A stretch of DNA of 64,000 nt from Suillus spraguei (Eukaryota > Basidiomycota > Agaricomycetes > Boletales > Suillaceae): positions 16,321 through 80,320 of the forward strand of contig JABCPU010000311.1 of assembly GCA_016800925.1 (NCBI GenBank). Reading direction: 5' to 3'. Both the position numbers and the translations under genes were made by a program. Of the stretch, positions 46,885-58,840 are shown piece by piece. How positions within the stretch are numbered: the first letter of the stretch is position 1; every line of letters begins with the position of its first letter. The notes below the pieces were generated by a model, which searched no databases, was not told the origin of the DNA, and saw nothing but the letters and a program-made list of their open reading frames with translations.

Positions 46885-49135
46885 GACCACATGATTCCAC
46901 ACGTAACTCCCCGATTTATGCAAGCTTGCAGCAACTTGGAACACTCCGAAAATGGCATTGGAAGTAAGTTACCCACATCACCAATGTGTAGACCTTTTTT
47001 TCTGATGAAGTTCAGGTAGCTACCTGCTTAACACTGGTCTGCAAATCAATCATGTCAATCAAGAGTTTTCTCTCTATGCTTGATTTCTCGTAATACCCGT
47101 TTCACCTACTATAATCAAGGGTCTTCTGAAAGGCTGAATCAGATTTCCATCATGCCGATTTTGGCGATAGAAGCATTGAACGGTGATATATCTAGCCGCT
47201 AGCGTGAACACTAGATCGTGACATACCCCAACATACCCCACTCATTCACACCCACCCCTCGAATCCGAATATGGCCTCAATCTCTAATGATGATCCAAGT
47301 CAGTGGCCGTTGATCAGTGAGAATATTTTTTACAGCTACTGGACGAGTTCGTCATATCAGTTGGTCATGTCTCGATCTAAGATTGACCGGTGATTTTGAT
47401 TTTGCAGTTGCCGCCGGCGTCGTCGTGCTATATGATTGGGGTGAGCAGGACAGTGTTCGAAAACCGTTGATATTCATGTGGTACTATTTACAGTGTTAAC
47501 ACTTGGACAAGAGGTAAGTCATTGACATAATCGGAACAGCCAACTCGCTAAGAATGGTGTTCAATAGATTGAACTGATCTGGGTGAGTGACAGAGTCACA
47601 TATTAGAAGAAAAGCAACATAACACAATGAAACCGCGACAGAGAAAATGCTGGTCTCCCATGACAGTGCTGTACCTGGTCGTTCGTACCTCGTATCATAC
47701 TATAGCGTCATTGGCAAGTTGTGCTGACTCCAATATTCTAGATACGCTATATTGGAATACCATATTCTGTGTATGTTTTTAGGCCAACAAGTTGGTGCGA
47801 TACTAATAACTCGTTACCAGTATCAACATTCTGCGTATGTCTCATATGCATTGTGTTCAATTCTTCTGACCGGTGGCACACAGTAAATATGCCATCTATC
47901 TCGGTAACAAATACAGTGAGTATCCTGCAACCATCTCATTCTTATCCAATGAATACACTCGTTTTCAGGGGTGAGTGACATTCTGACCATTGAACTTGGC
48001 TCGGCATAATGACTCAATAGGTGTAAGTCGAGTGTTTGATCCTAGTACGAGAGTGATCACTGATTGGGTGTTTCAGGCTACATTATGTTCTACGTTGTAA
48101 ACGAGACAAGTGTGGTTGCGGCCGCCATATTGGGTGGTGAGTTACCCAGCTGCAATCCTCAGTGATATTGACTCAACTGAAACACGATGCAAGTCATCAT
48201 GATTGCTCGGTTGCATGCCATGTATAAGAGATCTGGAATGATGCTTATATTCCTTATTGTCATCTTCCTGATCGTAAACATCGCCTGCGTCGTAATCGCG
48301 GCAATAGCTCTCAGGTATCAAACAACAATGGGTAAGCTTTATTTGTTGACTTGAATAGCACAACTCACTGGACAACACAAGAGGAGCTCGTACTTGATGG
48401 CACATATATGTGCAATTATGTATATGGCAACAGCTTCCAGCTTCTGTTTTCAATCGTGTGGATGCTCATCACTATTTGGAGGTCCTCGCACTGTGTCTAT
48501 CAGTCTGGATTACTGTCAAACACTTCCGTTACCTACGACGACTCGGCCCATCAACGGGAGGGTGCTGTTTTGGAGTGATGATGAGATATCACGTATTCTA
48601 TTTTGCAAGGTGAGCTTGTAATGTAAATGTGGTTATCTTTTCTGCTCAAATTCCACGTGTGCTAGTTTTATTGGTGTCTTGTGCCTCCAGCTTGTCAATA
48701 TCTCTCCAGAACTCTTGGTGCGCCGACCTGTTACTGAGTTTTGCTTGTGACTGCTGCTCATCATTTTTGTAGAATTCAAATTCTACTGGATCTCTGACAC
48801 TCTATGGCCTTCTTCAAGTTTTATATGGCGTGCAGGTATTTGTGCTAGGACCACGCCTCATCCTTAGTGTTCGACAATATCACACTAAGCTTGTGGCTAA
48901 CTCTGATGCAGAATCCACCATGAATTTAATTGTCTTTCCGGAACGTGTACATGTATCAACTAGCAGTACTGTGTAAGGAAATGTTTACCGAGATATTTGG
49001 TCGAAGATCTGTCGTAGTATTTAGTTCAGTTATGGTGTTCCAAAGTGTATGTAAGACGAGGTTTATGTAGACAAACACATTTCTTGTTGTATCGGAACCT
49101 AGTGAACTACCCGGCCACACATGCGCCAAGAGATA
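46885..49135 (+). repeat. inverted duplication, left arm (carries DUF6533 copy C)
   Basis: The arm matches 60872-63216 in reverse orientation over its whole length, including flanks outside the gene. On the left both share CATGATTCCACACGTAACT, GCAAGCTTGCAG and ACACTCCGAAAATGGCATTG. On the right both share GGTTTATGTAGACAAACACA and TGGCGCA-like words. The arms are about 11.7 kb apart and enclose the NLR gene, DUF6533 copy D and a LINE. Confidence 0.75.
47271..48976 (+). pseudogene. DUF6533 membrane protein, copy C (frameshifted)
   Basis: ATG at 47271 (MASISNDDPSQWPLISENIF) and TAA at 48974-48976. Exons encode AAGVVVLYDW, VLTLGQE, IELIW, CWSPMTVLYLVV, VINIL, NMPSISVTNT, YIMFYVVNETSVVAAAILG, VIMIARLHAMYKRS..LIFLIVIFLIVNIACVV and GPRLILSVRQYHTKLV. 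Near 48475 the reading ACTATTTGGAGG lacks one G compared with copies A, D and E, splitting WMLITIW from EVLALCLSVWITV. Two micro-exon-like dinucleotides lie at 47969-47970 and 48021-48022 (see findings). Probably non-functional. Confidence 0.65.
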
Positions 49136-49861
49136 AGCTGAAAGGGGGCTCTTAGACTATCTACAGGTTGAGTAGCACCTCAAAAAACGAAGTGACCGGT
49201 GATATATCGAACGAATGAACACAAGATAATCATATGCATGAAGAGCCACTATATGATCAATATAAATGTCCCAGATATCAATCCATGGCGGGAAGCTGTC
49301 TGAATTTTATGGAGGGAAGGCTTCGATGCGAAGCTTGGGTATTTGAGTCGCATGACAGACAAAGTCCAACTCCACACTAAATAGAAGCACGATGGATCAG
49401 AGGAATGATAGAATAGATGCTGGGCTAGTTAAGTTGGAAGTTATTGTGCGGGTCAAAGATGATGATACTGCACATTGTCATTATCACAAGACGATATGGA
49501 CGAACGATGGCGGAGTTATAAATGTCTGTCAAATTTATTGGGAAACAGATCGCCGATTTACTTTTCATTCGATTCTGCTAAGTGAATGTACTAGTACAAT
49601 CATGGAACCATTCAGTATAATTAAATATTTAATGTCAGCAAATCTGGGAATTGCATCCCATCAGTAAGCGCGAGCTGAAGTCAAAGGACGAAAGACAAAA
49701 GACGACGACAGCGGAGACACGCAATCCCCTTGATGCGCTTCCTCGATTAGTAAGCACTATTTTGAGCTCTTGCTTGCAAGCTCGCTAATCGCTCAAACTG
49801 CGCTCCTCCCAACTACTTTTCGCACCGCTCAGAGCTTCAGACTGATCCTCTACTTCAAACG
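49136..49861. repeat. repeat shared with 63430-63720, then NLR promoter
   Basis: About 49190-49500 resembles 63430-63720 in direct orientation (TTTTATGGAGGGA, GATGCGRAGCTTG, ATAGAATAGATGC). A 91-codon ORF in it (49392-49667) is not conserved in the other copy and is not accepted. The remainder is the promoter and leader of the NLR gene; no TATA box is evident. Confidence 0.45.
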
Positions 49862-52800
49862 ATGAGTCGACCTAATGAATCAAGGGACTCGATATCAAAT
49901 CCTGTTCCTCAAAACTGTGCATCCAGGGAAGCAGCTGCTAATGAAAGTTTGGTATGTCACTCATCATAAGAACCACTTCTCGTTGTACTCAAAACATCAA
50001 CTCTGATGCATTAGGGCAGACGCTGTGGCAAAATTCGTCGGTTTTTAGCGAAGGTCAAGGGTGCGACTAAAAATATCTCTGTGAGACGAAAAGGATCCTC
50101 ATCAGTTTCCTGGAACAAGGCTCATGTGATTGTACAGAAGCATTCGAAGGATTCTCGCGGCTGCGATCATGTCCTTCTGAACCTTGATCATAAACATGCC
50201 TCATCGATTTCGAACATCAAGGTAGGTCACCTTTTTAGTTTCTGCTCTCTCTCTAAATTCTTGTGGTTGCGCAGGTTCAGGATATTCCCTCTGGTGCAGA
50301 ACAGAGTACCGATCCCCAATCAGCACTTCAGACAGCCAAAGAGGCTGTAAAACTCATGAAGCCACTTTCGGGACATGTAACATCTGGTGCATCCACCGCC
50401 CAAAACGCATCAGTGGATCTCGAGGCTACATATAATTTCCAGGATACGTATCTTCGACCTCTCATTGTATTCGATAGCGTTATTGGGACGCTCGTAGATG
50501 TATGAGCCATTTTTTTCTGTTAAAACCGAACTAATCCCGTTCCGTAGGTACATCCATATGCGAAGATTGCACTGGGAGTGCTGTCTTGTGCATCAAAAGT
50601 GTGTTTCTTCCATCCCTCCGTTCTGTTCTATCTCCCGCTGAGCAGCCATTGCTATAGATGGTTATCTCCCAATCGGATCGCGATCAAGCAGTAAACCGTC
50701 TTGTCAAGAAGTTGGATCAGCTTTACAGTTTCATGATACGAGACGAGACGCTTGGTCAGATTTCATCGATGCACAGTATCCTTGGACAGATCTCTCAGCA
50801 GACCCTTGGATGCGCCCGCTTTATTAGAGATTATGCAGAGACCAAGAGTTTTTGTGGGTCTTCAAGCTGTTGCACTTTCCGCATACTCAATCTTCTACCT
50901 GATTATAACAGGGAGGAGACTTGGGAAAGACATTCTCGCTGAAACAAATAATGAAATTCAACGGTACAGCGATGTGTTAGATACGCTCATGCAAAACTTC
51001 CGGGACCAAGTTATTCGGGACGTAGCTATCTATGTCCACCGTACAGGTGAAGTTTGCACGTACCTCTGACTCGACATCTATTCACTCCTCTTCAGGCGAA
51101 CAACTCGACCTCAGCGGTATTGCTTATGCAGCGGGCGCGGGACTAGACACCAGAAAACAGTGCCTACCCGGGACACGCACAGAAATCCTCTCCCAGATCA
51201 CGGATTGGGTCCACAGTACTGGTGACGATGTTCCACGTGTGCTGTGGTTATCTGGTCCTGCAGGCAAGGGTAAATCAGCCATCGCCCATACGATTGCAAG
51301 CTGGTTTCACGACGCAGGAGGGCTTGGTTCATGTTATTGCTTCGACCGACATCGAGAAGGGGACCGTCGTCACGAGAAAGTTTTTTCTACCATAGCGCGC
51401 GATCTGGCTGACCGTGATCCGGAGATGAGACGAGTATTAGCACAAGCGGTCCAGAATGATAGTGCGCTCAAGAGCACCGTGGATATTGTCCAGCAGTGGC
51501 AGAAGCTTCTGATGGAACCCTTAGGAAAACTTTCAGCATCAACTGCAGGACCTGTCGTGCTTGTGATTGACGCACTGGACGAGAGTGGTGGAGTTGAGAC
51601 ACGGCGGCATCTTCTCCGCGTTCTTGCTGGGAAACTGGCCACTCCCAAAATTACCGAACTCCCAGCCAACTTCCGGATTATCGTGACCTCCCGCCCACTT
51701 CATGACATCGATAACGAGCTTGGTGGTAGTCAGCATATTCGACACATGCCCATCGATGATTTTCCAGCAGAATTCGCGGAGCGTGACATTCGTACTTACA
51801 TATCGAAGGAGCTGGAATCATCAGACATTGGGACCAACGAAATTGCACGCCTGGCTAACAAAGCTGATGGACTTTTCGAGTGGGCGCGTCTTGCCTGCGA
51901 ATACGTTAATCAAATGTCTGCTGGACTATATCAAATCGAACGGTTCAATGCCATCGTGGATCTTGATCCCAGCGAGCGGCATGACTTATTGTATGACATG
52001 TATCGCCTCATGCTGACAGAAATCCTTGGCGTGGACACGTCTACAAATGCCAGGAACCAACAATCCTTGCATACAAAGGCACTAGCTCGGTTTCGTTCTG
52101 TGATGGGACAAATCCTTGGCACAACAGAACCCCTCTCTTTAGCTTCGCTAAATGCAATGCGATACCATTTTCCAGACGCCTCTGAACGTGGCGAGGTGGA
52201 GGTTGTAGTTAAAAGCATGGGCTCGCTCCTCAGCGGCACTACCACGCAACATTCCCCCATCCGTCTGCTTCATGCGTCCTTCCGCGAGTTTCTAACAGAC
52301 CCAGAATGCAGCGGAGAATTCTTTATCGATATGCCGAGGGTTCAACGCAACCTTGCTTTCGCATCGCTTAGAGTGATGGAACATGGACTTTTTTTCAACA
52401 TTTGTGATTTAAAGTCATCGTATCTCCCTAATTCTGAAGATCCTGGGCTACGAAACCGAGCTGAAAAATGCATCCCCCCACACCTATCCTATTCCTGCCG
52501 TTTTTGGCCTGTCCACGCACAAACAACTCACTTCGACCCGGAACTCGCCAAAGAAATTCAATCATTCTTCGACAATGAGCGGCTATTCTTCTGGCTCGAG
52601 GTACTTAGCATTATCAATGCCCTCAGCGGCATAGTCCCCGTCCTTCCGCTTATTGCCAAGTGGTTGAAGGTAAGTAAATGGTTATTAAGTATCAGATATC
52701 ATACTGATTCAGGTGCACTTGCAATTGCAGGGTCACACCGGATATGAAGATGTTTCGTCCGCTGCAGTGGACGTGCAGAGATTTATCCAAGTCTTCGGCG

Positions 52801-55136
52801 GCCTCATCTTGCACAGTACACCGCATCTCTATGTATCAGCACTTCCATTCTCGCCCCTGAACTCTGCACTATCCAAAACGTTTTCTACACGGTTTACTAA
52901 CTCTCTTCGTCTGACATCTGGACGTGATACCAACTGGACGGCTGTTCAGACTGTGATCAGTGGGCACATTGATAGAGTTAACTCAGTGTCGTTTTCGCCG
53001 GATGGGAGTTATATTGCAACTGGATCGGATGATCGCACTGTACGGCTATGGGATGCAGTGACAGGGCAAGCTATCGGTGAGCCCTTGCTGGGGCACACTG
53101 ACTCAGTTACTTCAGTTTCATTCTCACCGGATGGCACACGCATCGTGTCTGGCTCAGTTGACAACACTGTCCGGTTGTGGGACGTCGCAACGTGGCAGCC
53201 CGTTGGTGAACCCTTATTGGGGCATTCTGGGCCAGTCAACTCGGTCGCATTCTCGCCGAACGGAACTCGCATCGTGACAGGATCGGCGGATAACACTCTC
53301 CGGCTGTGGGATGCAGCAACGCAGCAGCCAGTTGGTGAACCCTTTTGTGGCCACACCGATCAAGTTAATTCAGTATCGTTCTCGCCGGATGGAACTCGCA
53401 TCGTGACAGGTTCAGCGGATATGACTGTTCGGTTATGGGAAACAGCAACAGGGCAGCCAGCCGGTGAGCCCTTGTTGGGGCACACTGATTGGGTTAGGTC
53501 AGTCTCGTTCTCTCCGGATGGGACTCGCATCGTATCTGGTTCAGACGATAGAACTGTCCGGCTGTGGGATGAGGCGACGAGGAAGCTTGTGTATGAGCCC
53601 TTGGAGGGGTACAGTGGTTGGGTTTGGTCAGTTTCGTTCTCGCCGGACGGAAGTCGCATCGTGACAGGCTCGGACGATCAGATTGTCCGGCTATGGGACG
53701 CAGCAACAGGGCAACCAGTCGGTGAGCCCTTGCTGGGGCATACCGGTTATGTCTTCTCAGTCTCGTTCTCTCCGGATGGAACTCGCATCGCGACTGGTTC
53801 TATGGATAACACTGTCCGATTGTGGGATGCAGCTACAGGGCGGCCAGTTGGCGAGCCTTTGCCAAGTTATACTAATTCCATTACCTCAGTCTCGCTATCG
53901 CCGAATGGGACCTGCTTTGCGACTGGTTTGGAGGATGGCACTGTCCAGCTGTGGGATGTAGTAACAGGGCAGCCTGTTGGTGGGCCCTTGTTGGGCCACA
54001 TTGAGAATGTTCTCTCAGTCTCATTCTCTCCGGATGGGACTCGTATCGCAACTGGTTCTGCGGACCAGACTGTTCGGCTGTGGGATGTGGGGACGGGGCA
54101 GTTAGTGGGTGAGCCTTTCCGTGGGCACACTGGTCAAGTTAGCTCAGTCTCGTTTTCACCGGATGGGACTCGCATTGTTTCGGGTTCGCATGACAAGACC
54201 GTCCGGCTATGGGATACAGGGACGGGGCAGGCAGTCGGTGAGCCCTGGGTGGCGCACACTGATTGGGTTAAATCAGTCTCGTTCTCACCAAACGGAACTC
54301 GCATCGCGACTGGTTCTGCGGATGAAACCATCCGGCTGTGGGACGCAAGAACGGGGCAGCCAGTCGGTGAGCCCTTGCTGGGTCACACTAATTGGGTTTG
54401 GTCGGTCTCCTTCTCTCCTGACGGGACTCGCATCGTTTCTAGTTCGGATGATGAGACTGTCCGGTTGTGGGATGCAGGAACGGGGCAGCCAGTTGGTGAG
54501 CCTTTGCGGGGGCACACCAATTGGGTCAGGACAGTCTCGTTCTCACTAGATGGGGCCCGCATTGTCTCTGGTTCAGACGATATGACTGTCCGGGTGTGGG
54601 ATGCAGCGACGGGGGAACCAATTAGTCAGCCCTTGATGGGGCACACTGAATCGGTCACGTCAGTCTCTTTCTCGCGGGATGGGACTCGCATCATTTCTTG
54701 CTCGGATGATGGTACTGTCCGTGTCTGGTATGCAGTGATTAGGAAGTTATCGCAGCAGGACCACAGCGAAGATTCTTCAGCATCCTCCCCTCGTGGTACT
54801 TGTGTCCATCATCCAACAGCAGCCGTCCACACGCCGAACACTGCAAACCACGACTTCATTTCCTTCTCATCAAACTCGACTCATGCACTGTGTGACACTG
54901 CTGAGCTCTTCGCAGGCACCTCCTATAATGACCGCAGGTCAACATTCGCTCTTCTGGAAAACGATGGATGGATGAAGGGACCCAATGGACAGCTCTTATT
55001 CTGGGTGCCACCTGCTTCGCGAGAGGCATTTTCCTATAATCCACAGACCGCGTTGATCATTCCCAGAGGACATGTTGAGCTTGATCTGAGCCACATGGCA
55101 CATGGGACACTTTGGCAGCATTGCCGTAAGGAGTGA
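49862..55136 (+). CDS. NACHT-WD40 NLR-type (STAND) protein, 1633 aa
   Basis: Fungal NLRs are NTP-driven switches linked to non-self recognition and cell death. Eight exons: 49862-49951, 50015-50221, 50275-50499, 50548-50598, 50658-50853, 50912-51046, 51096-52669 and 52713-55136. The acceptor at 52730 is an in-frame alternative. Residues 1 to about 235 are a basic, then helical, effector or adaptor region I cannot name. Next come GAGLDTRKQCLPGTR and NACHT with Walker A GPAGKGKSAIAH and Walker B VVLVIDALDES, then sensor-like RIIVTSRP. A helical winged region follows (LLHASFREFLTD). The C-terminal half has 14 WD40 repeats of 43 aa at 52962-54735. The tail, DGWMKGPNGQLLFWVPP, is usual for mushroom NACHT-WD40 proteins. 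No frame break is seen. Confidence 0.92.
52962..54735 (+). repeat. 14 tandem WD40-coding repeats of 129 bp
   Basis: The unit is GHTxxVxSVSFSPDGTRIxx followed by GSxDxTVRLWDAxTGQPVGE. Repeats are highly alike in DNA as well as protein, except the eighth (SYTNSITSVSLSPNG), which has drifted most. Fourteen units would suit two seven-bladed propellers. Variation concentrates in the two residues before V-x-S and around GSxDx, positions that face the propeller surface. Confidence 0.9.
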
Positions 55137-57038
55137 GTCTTCAGCCTTTCCCATTCCTCGCAATTAATCAGTTGGATATTTCTAGTTGTTGATTACCATG
55201 ATCTTCTTCTAGTAAATTGTTTTGCGAGGATGCCAGAGATACTTCGTCGAGCGTGATATTGAGTATGCAGTTACTAATTTATTGTCTATTGTATGTCTAC
55301 ATTGCATTTCAATCGATTTTTGGGAAGTTTGAGCGAAGAACGTGTTGGAAAGGTTATTAACAAGTTTTTGAGCATGAAACTATCATAGGAGTCGAGCAAA
55401 TCGCTCTGATAGTGACTTGAATTTCTAATGCTGACGGGAAAAGGCGTCACTAACAAGTCGCTGATACAGTTTTGTTCCAGGGTAAAATCAAATAGGCAGT
55501 GTCGAGGCAGTCCCACAAGCATGTGCCGTGTATTCAATGTCTGTCCCCTTTTTATGACTCAATTGCTCGCTGCTATGGCGACTTCTGCTTCATTTCATGG
55601 CGTTGTGAGTCGCTGTGACGGATTCATTACCACACCAGAAATCGGAGATATTTGTGTAAATGTCTTCACATTTAGTGTCGAAGATGGCATCTGTCTATTG
55701 GATGCGCAGACGACTATCGGTCCTTTCATTGCAAATTTGTGCATTGCCTCTCTTTGTAAATGATGCGAGTGAATTTATTTCGTCTTTATATTGGTACTCA
55801 TTCATTTATCTATGTAAGAGGTAGCGCATTGAGTGCAACTGCGTATGATCGCGGATACACGGCACATCATATATTTGCCATCCCGGTCACCGACGACAAC
55901 GTCAATTTACACATCTCTGTTCACCTCTTCGCGCAGATCTCATTCAAAACTCCACAGCAATTATTTGGGACGAGCACTCTGGCAGCATCAGTGAAATTGT
56001 CGACACTATGACCAGACACGCAGATCTTAGGCCTCAACACGCAATTCGCAGCATGGGCGACTCGGAATTCAGGGCTTTTGTGGGTTGCATTGGAGAACTG
56101 CTCTGAAAATAAACAGAACTTGCACTCATAGCAACGACCACAAACTTCGATGACACCACATATCATATTCTGGAAGACGTTGAAACCTGTCTTTGGACAC
56201 TGAATTGAAGACAGTTTCCTCTGCGACTCCTGTATCCAACTACATCTAATGGTTGTCAAGGTTTAACATCACCACGAACCGTCCTTGACCTTCGGATAGA
56301 TCCTTTTCAGTTGTCAATCGTACACAGGGCGAGAGCTGTGTCTATTTGTATATGTTGCTCCTCAAACTTTGGCGATGTGTGTACGAGGTGGAATCATCAA
56401 ACTATGGTGCGACCTTCGTAGCTTGCCTATGAAATTCCCGAGCGTGCGGATCTCGCTTTCGCTTCATAAACATCTACCAGCTCAAGTTGGGATTGAAAAT
56501 ATCACTGGAAAATGGCTGGGCCTCTTATTTCCAATGTGCGATTTCTCCTTCTATCTAATATGAATATCGCTTTGTATTCAACAGATTTAACAGATATGAA
56601 TCACATAGGACGGTATTATATCAGCATTGCATCACGTGCACAAAGTTGTGCGCGGATTCGCTCTGCTTGCCATATCTTTATTCATTGTTTCGATAAATGG
56701 CCTAATCGCTCAAGTGTGAGTATACCTCACGGCACTAGTGCAGTCGCTATCTATTCCAATGTCACGGCCCAACCACACGAGATTGCTAAATGTGTAAATG
56801 TGGCTGTGTTGCGGCGATCCGCGTCCATACAACGAGGTGCAGTACATTCATGTGTGGTTGCCGAGCGGTGCGGCGGTGTCTGTCACAATTATCAAGGGTC
56901 TTTAAGTGGGATCAATATCTATCACTAATCAGCCGATTTCAGCATCATTTAATTAGCGCTGGACGGTGGTATATGTAGTACGTTACGAACGCCATCGTTG
57001 CCTCCAACACCCCACTCACTCAAATACATTGTTCGAAT
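55137..57038. other. gene-free stretch between NLR and DUF6533 copy D
   Basis: Several open frames of 60-138 codons on both strands show no motif. From about 56940 the sequence is the 5' flank of the DUF6533 unit (CAGCGCTGGACGGTGG-like, CCACTCACTCAAAT). Confidence 0.35.
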
Positions 57039-58742
57039 ATGACCATAATCTCAAACGATCCCAGTTGGTGGCCGACGATCAGTTGGAATATTCTCTTCAG
57101 CTATTGGGCGGGTTGGTGTATCAGTTGGTGATGTCTCGATTCAACATTGACTGGTAGTCTCGCAGTTGCCGCCGGCGTCGTGGTGGTATACGATTGGGGT
57201 GAGCTAGATAGTGTTCAAAAGTCCGCTAATATTCTTATGATATTTCCAGTGCTAACGCTTGGACAAGAGGTAGGTCAATATCATAGCGGGAGCAGCTAAC
57301 TCGCTAAGAACGGTGTCATAGGTTGAACTGATCTGGGTGAGTGACGGAGTTCCATATAAGAAGTAAGTAACAGAATACGATGGATTCGTGACAGCGGCAA
57401 CGCTGGTCTCTCATAACTGTGTTGTACCTGGTGGTTCGTACCTTCTGCTATACTATAGCGCGGTCAGCGAGTTGTGTTGATGCCAAAATTATCTAGCTGC
57501 GCTATATGGGAATACCATGTTCTGTGTACGTTTTTCAGGCCAAAAAGTTGGTACCATGCTAATAACTCTCATAATCAGTATTGGCGTTCTGCGTATGTCT
57601 CATAGTATGCATTGTGTTCGATTCTTTTGACTAGTGGCACACAGAAAATATGCCATTTGTCTCGGTGACAGATGCAGTGAGTACTTTACAACCATATCAT
57701 TTCTATCTAATGAATACATTCATATGCAGGGGTGAGTGAGATTGTGACCACTGAACTTGGGCTAGCATAATGACTCAATAGGTGTGAGTCGAGTGTTTGA
57801 TCCTAGTACGGGTAATCACTAATTGGGTGTTTCAGGTAACATTGTGTACTACGCTGTAAATGTGGGAAACGTGGTCGCAGCCGCTGTGTTGGGAGGTGAG
57901 TTACTCCAGCATCGACACCTTGGTGATATCGACTCGACTGAAACATAATGCAAGTCATCATGATTGCTCGGTTGCATGCCATAAACCATAGATCAAGAAT
58001 CATGCTTATATTCCTTGTGGTTACGTATTTGGCTATAAACATCGCCTGTGTAACCATCACAGTAGTAGGACTCAGAGATAATACGTGGGGTAAGCTTTAC
58101 TTGTCGACTTGGTGAACACACAGCTCACTAGAAAAACACCAGTGGAGCTGATACTCTCTGGCACGTATTTGTGCGGTTTTGAGAACGACACTCAGCTTCT
58201 GTATTCAATGGTGTGGATGCTCAACACTGTTTGGGAGGTCCTCGCACTGTGTCTTTCAGTCTGGGTTACTGTCAAACACTTCCGTGACCTACGACGACTC
58301 GGCCCATCAAGAGGATCGATCATTGGGGACTGTCTTAAAGTGCTGATGAAATCTCATGCGCTTTATTTTGCGAGGTGGGCTTGTAACATGAATGTGGTTC
58401 TGTTTTTCTTCTGAAGTTTCGCATGTGCTAGCTTTCTTGGTGTCTCTGCCCTCCAGTTTTATAATCTTTCTCCAGAATTCTTGGTGCGCCGACTTGTCGC
58501 TGACATCTGCTTACAACCACTGCTGATTATTTCTGCAGGATTCAGATTCTATTGGAGATGCGACACTCAGCGGTATCTATGAAGTTCTATCAGCTGTACA
58601 GATGTTTGTGCTGGGACCACGTCTCATCCTTAGCGTTCGAGACTATAATGCAAAGCTTGTGGCCGACTCCGACGCAGAAACTACCATGAATTCGATTGTC
58701 TTTCAGGAACGTGTACATATATCAACTAGCAGTACTATATAG
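57039..58742 (+). CDS. DUF6533 membrane protein, copy D
   Basis: The gene has ATG at 57039 (MTIISNDPSWWPTISWNILF) and TAG at 58740-58742. Splicing gives an uninterrupted signature: SYWAVAAGVVVVYDW, VLTLGQE, VELIW, RQRWSLITVLYLV, LRYMGIPCSV, IGVLQNMPFVSVTDA, NIVYYAVNVGNVVAAAVLG. The TM-rich part follows (SRIMLIFLVVTYLAINIACV), then SMVWMLNTVWEVLALCLSVW, VKHFRDLRRLGPSRGSIIGD, AFLGVSALQFYNLSPEFL and SGIYEVLSAVQMFVLGPRLIL. Most introns are about 50 nt. Stops seen when reading straight through fall inside introns. This is the best-preserved plus-strand copy; the LINE lies 98 bp past its stop. Confidence 0.7.
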
Positions 58743-58840
58743 GGAAATGCTTGTTAGGAGTTCTGCAGGGAGGAGGTTTCGGGGTGGTATATATTTATCA
58801 GAGTTCTAGTGTTTCAACTTATACTGTATATGACATTTAT

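Noticed and set aside
49392..49667. 91-codon ORF upstream of the NLR
   Set aside because: Lies in a repeat whose other copy (63430-63720) does not keep the frame.
53009..54515. Several long minus-strand ORFs across the WD40 region
   Set aside because: They are antisense images of the 129-bp repeat; periodic coding DNA often leaves the opposite strand open.
57600..57660. Premature stop (GAC TAG) in DUF6533 copy D
   Set aside because: All copies allow a GTATGT...CACACAG intron here, so the stop falls in an intron and is not a nonsense mutation.
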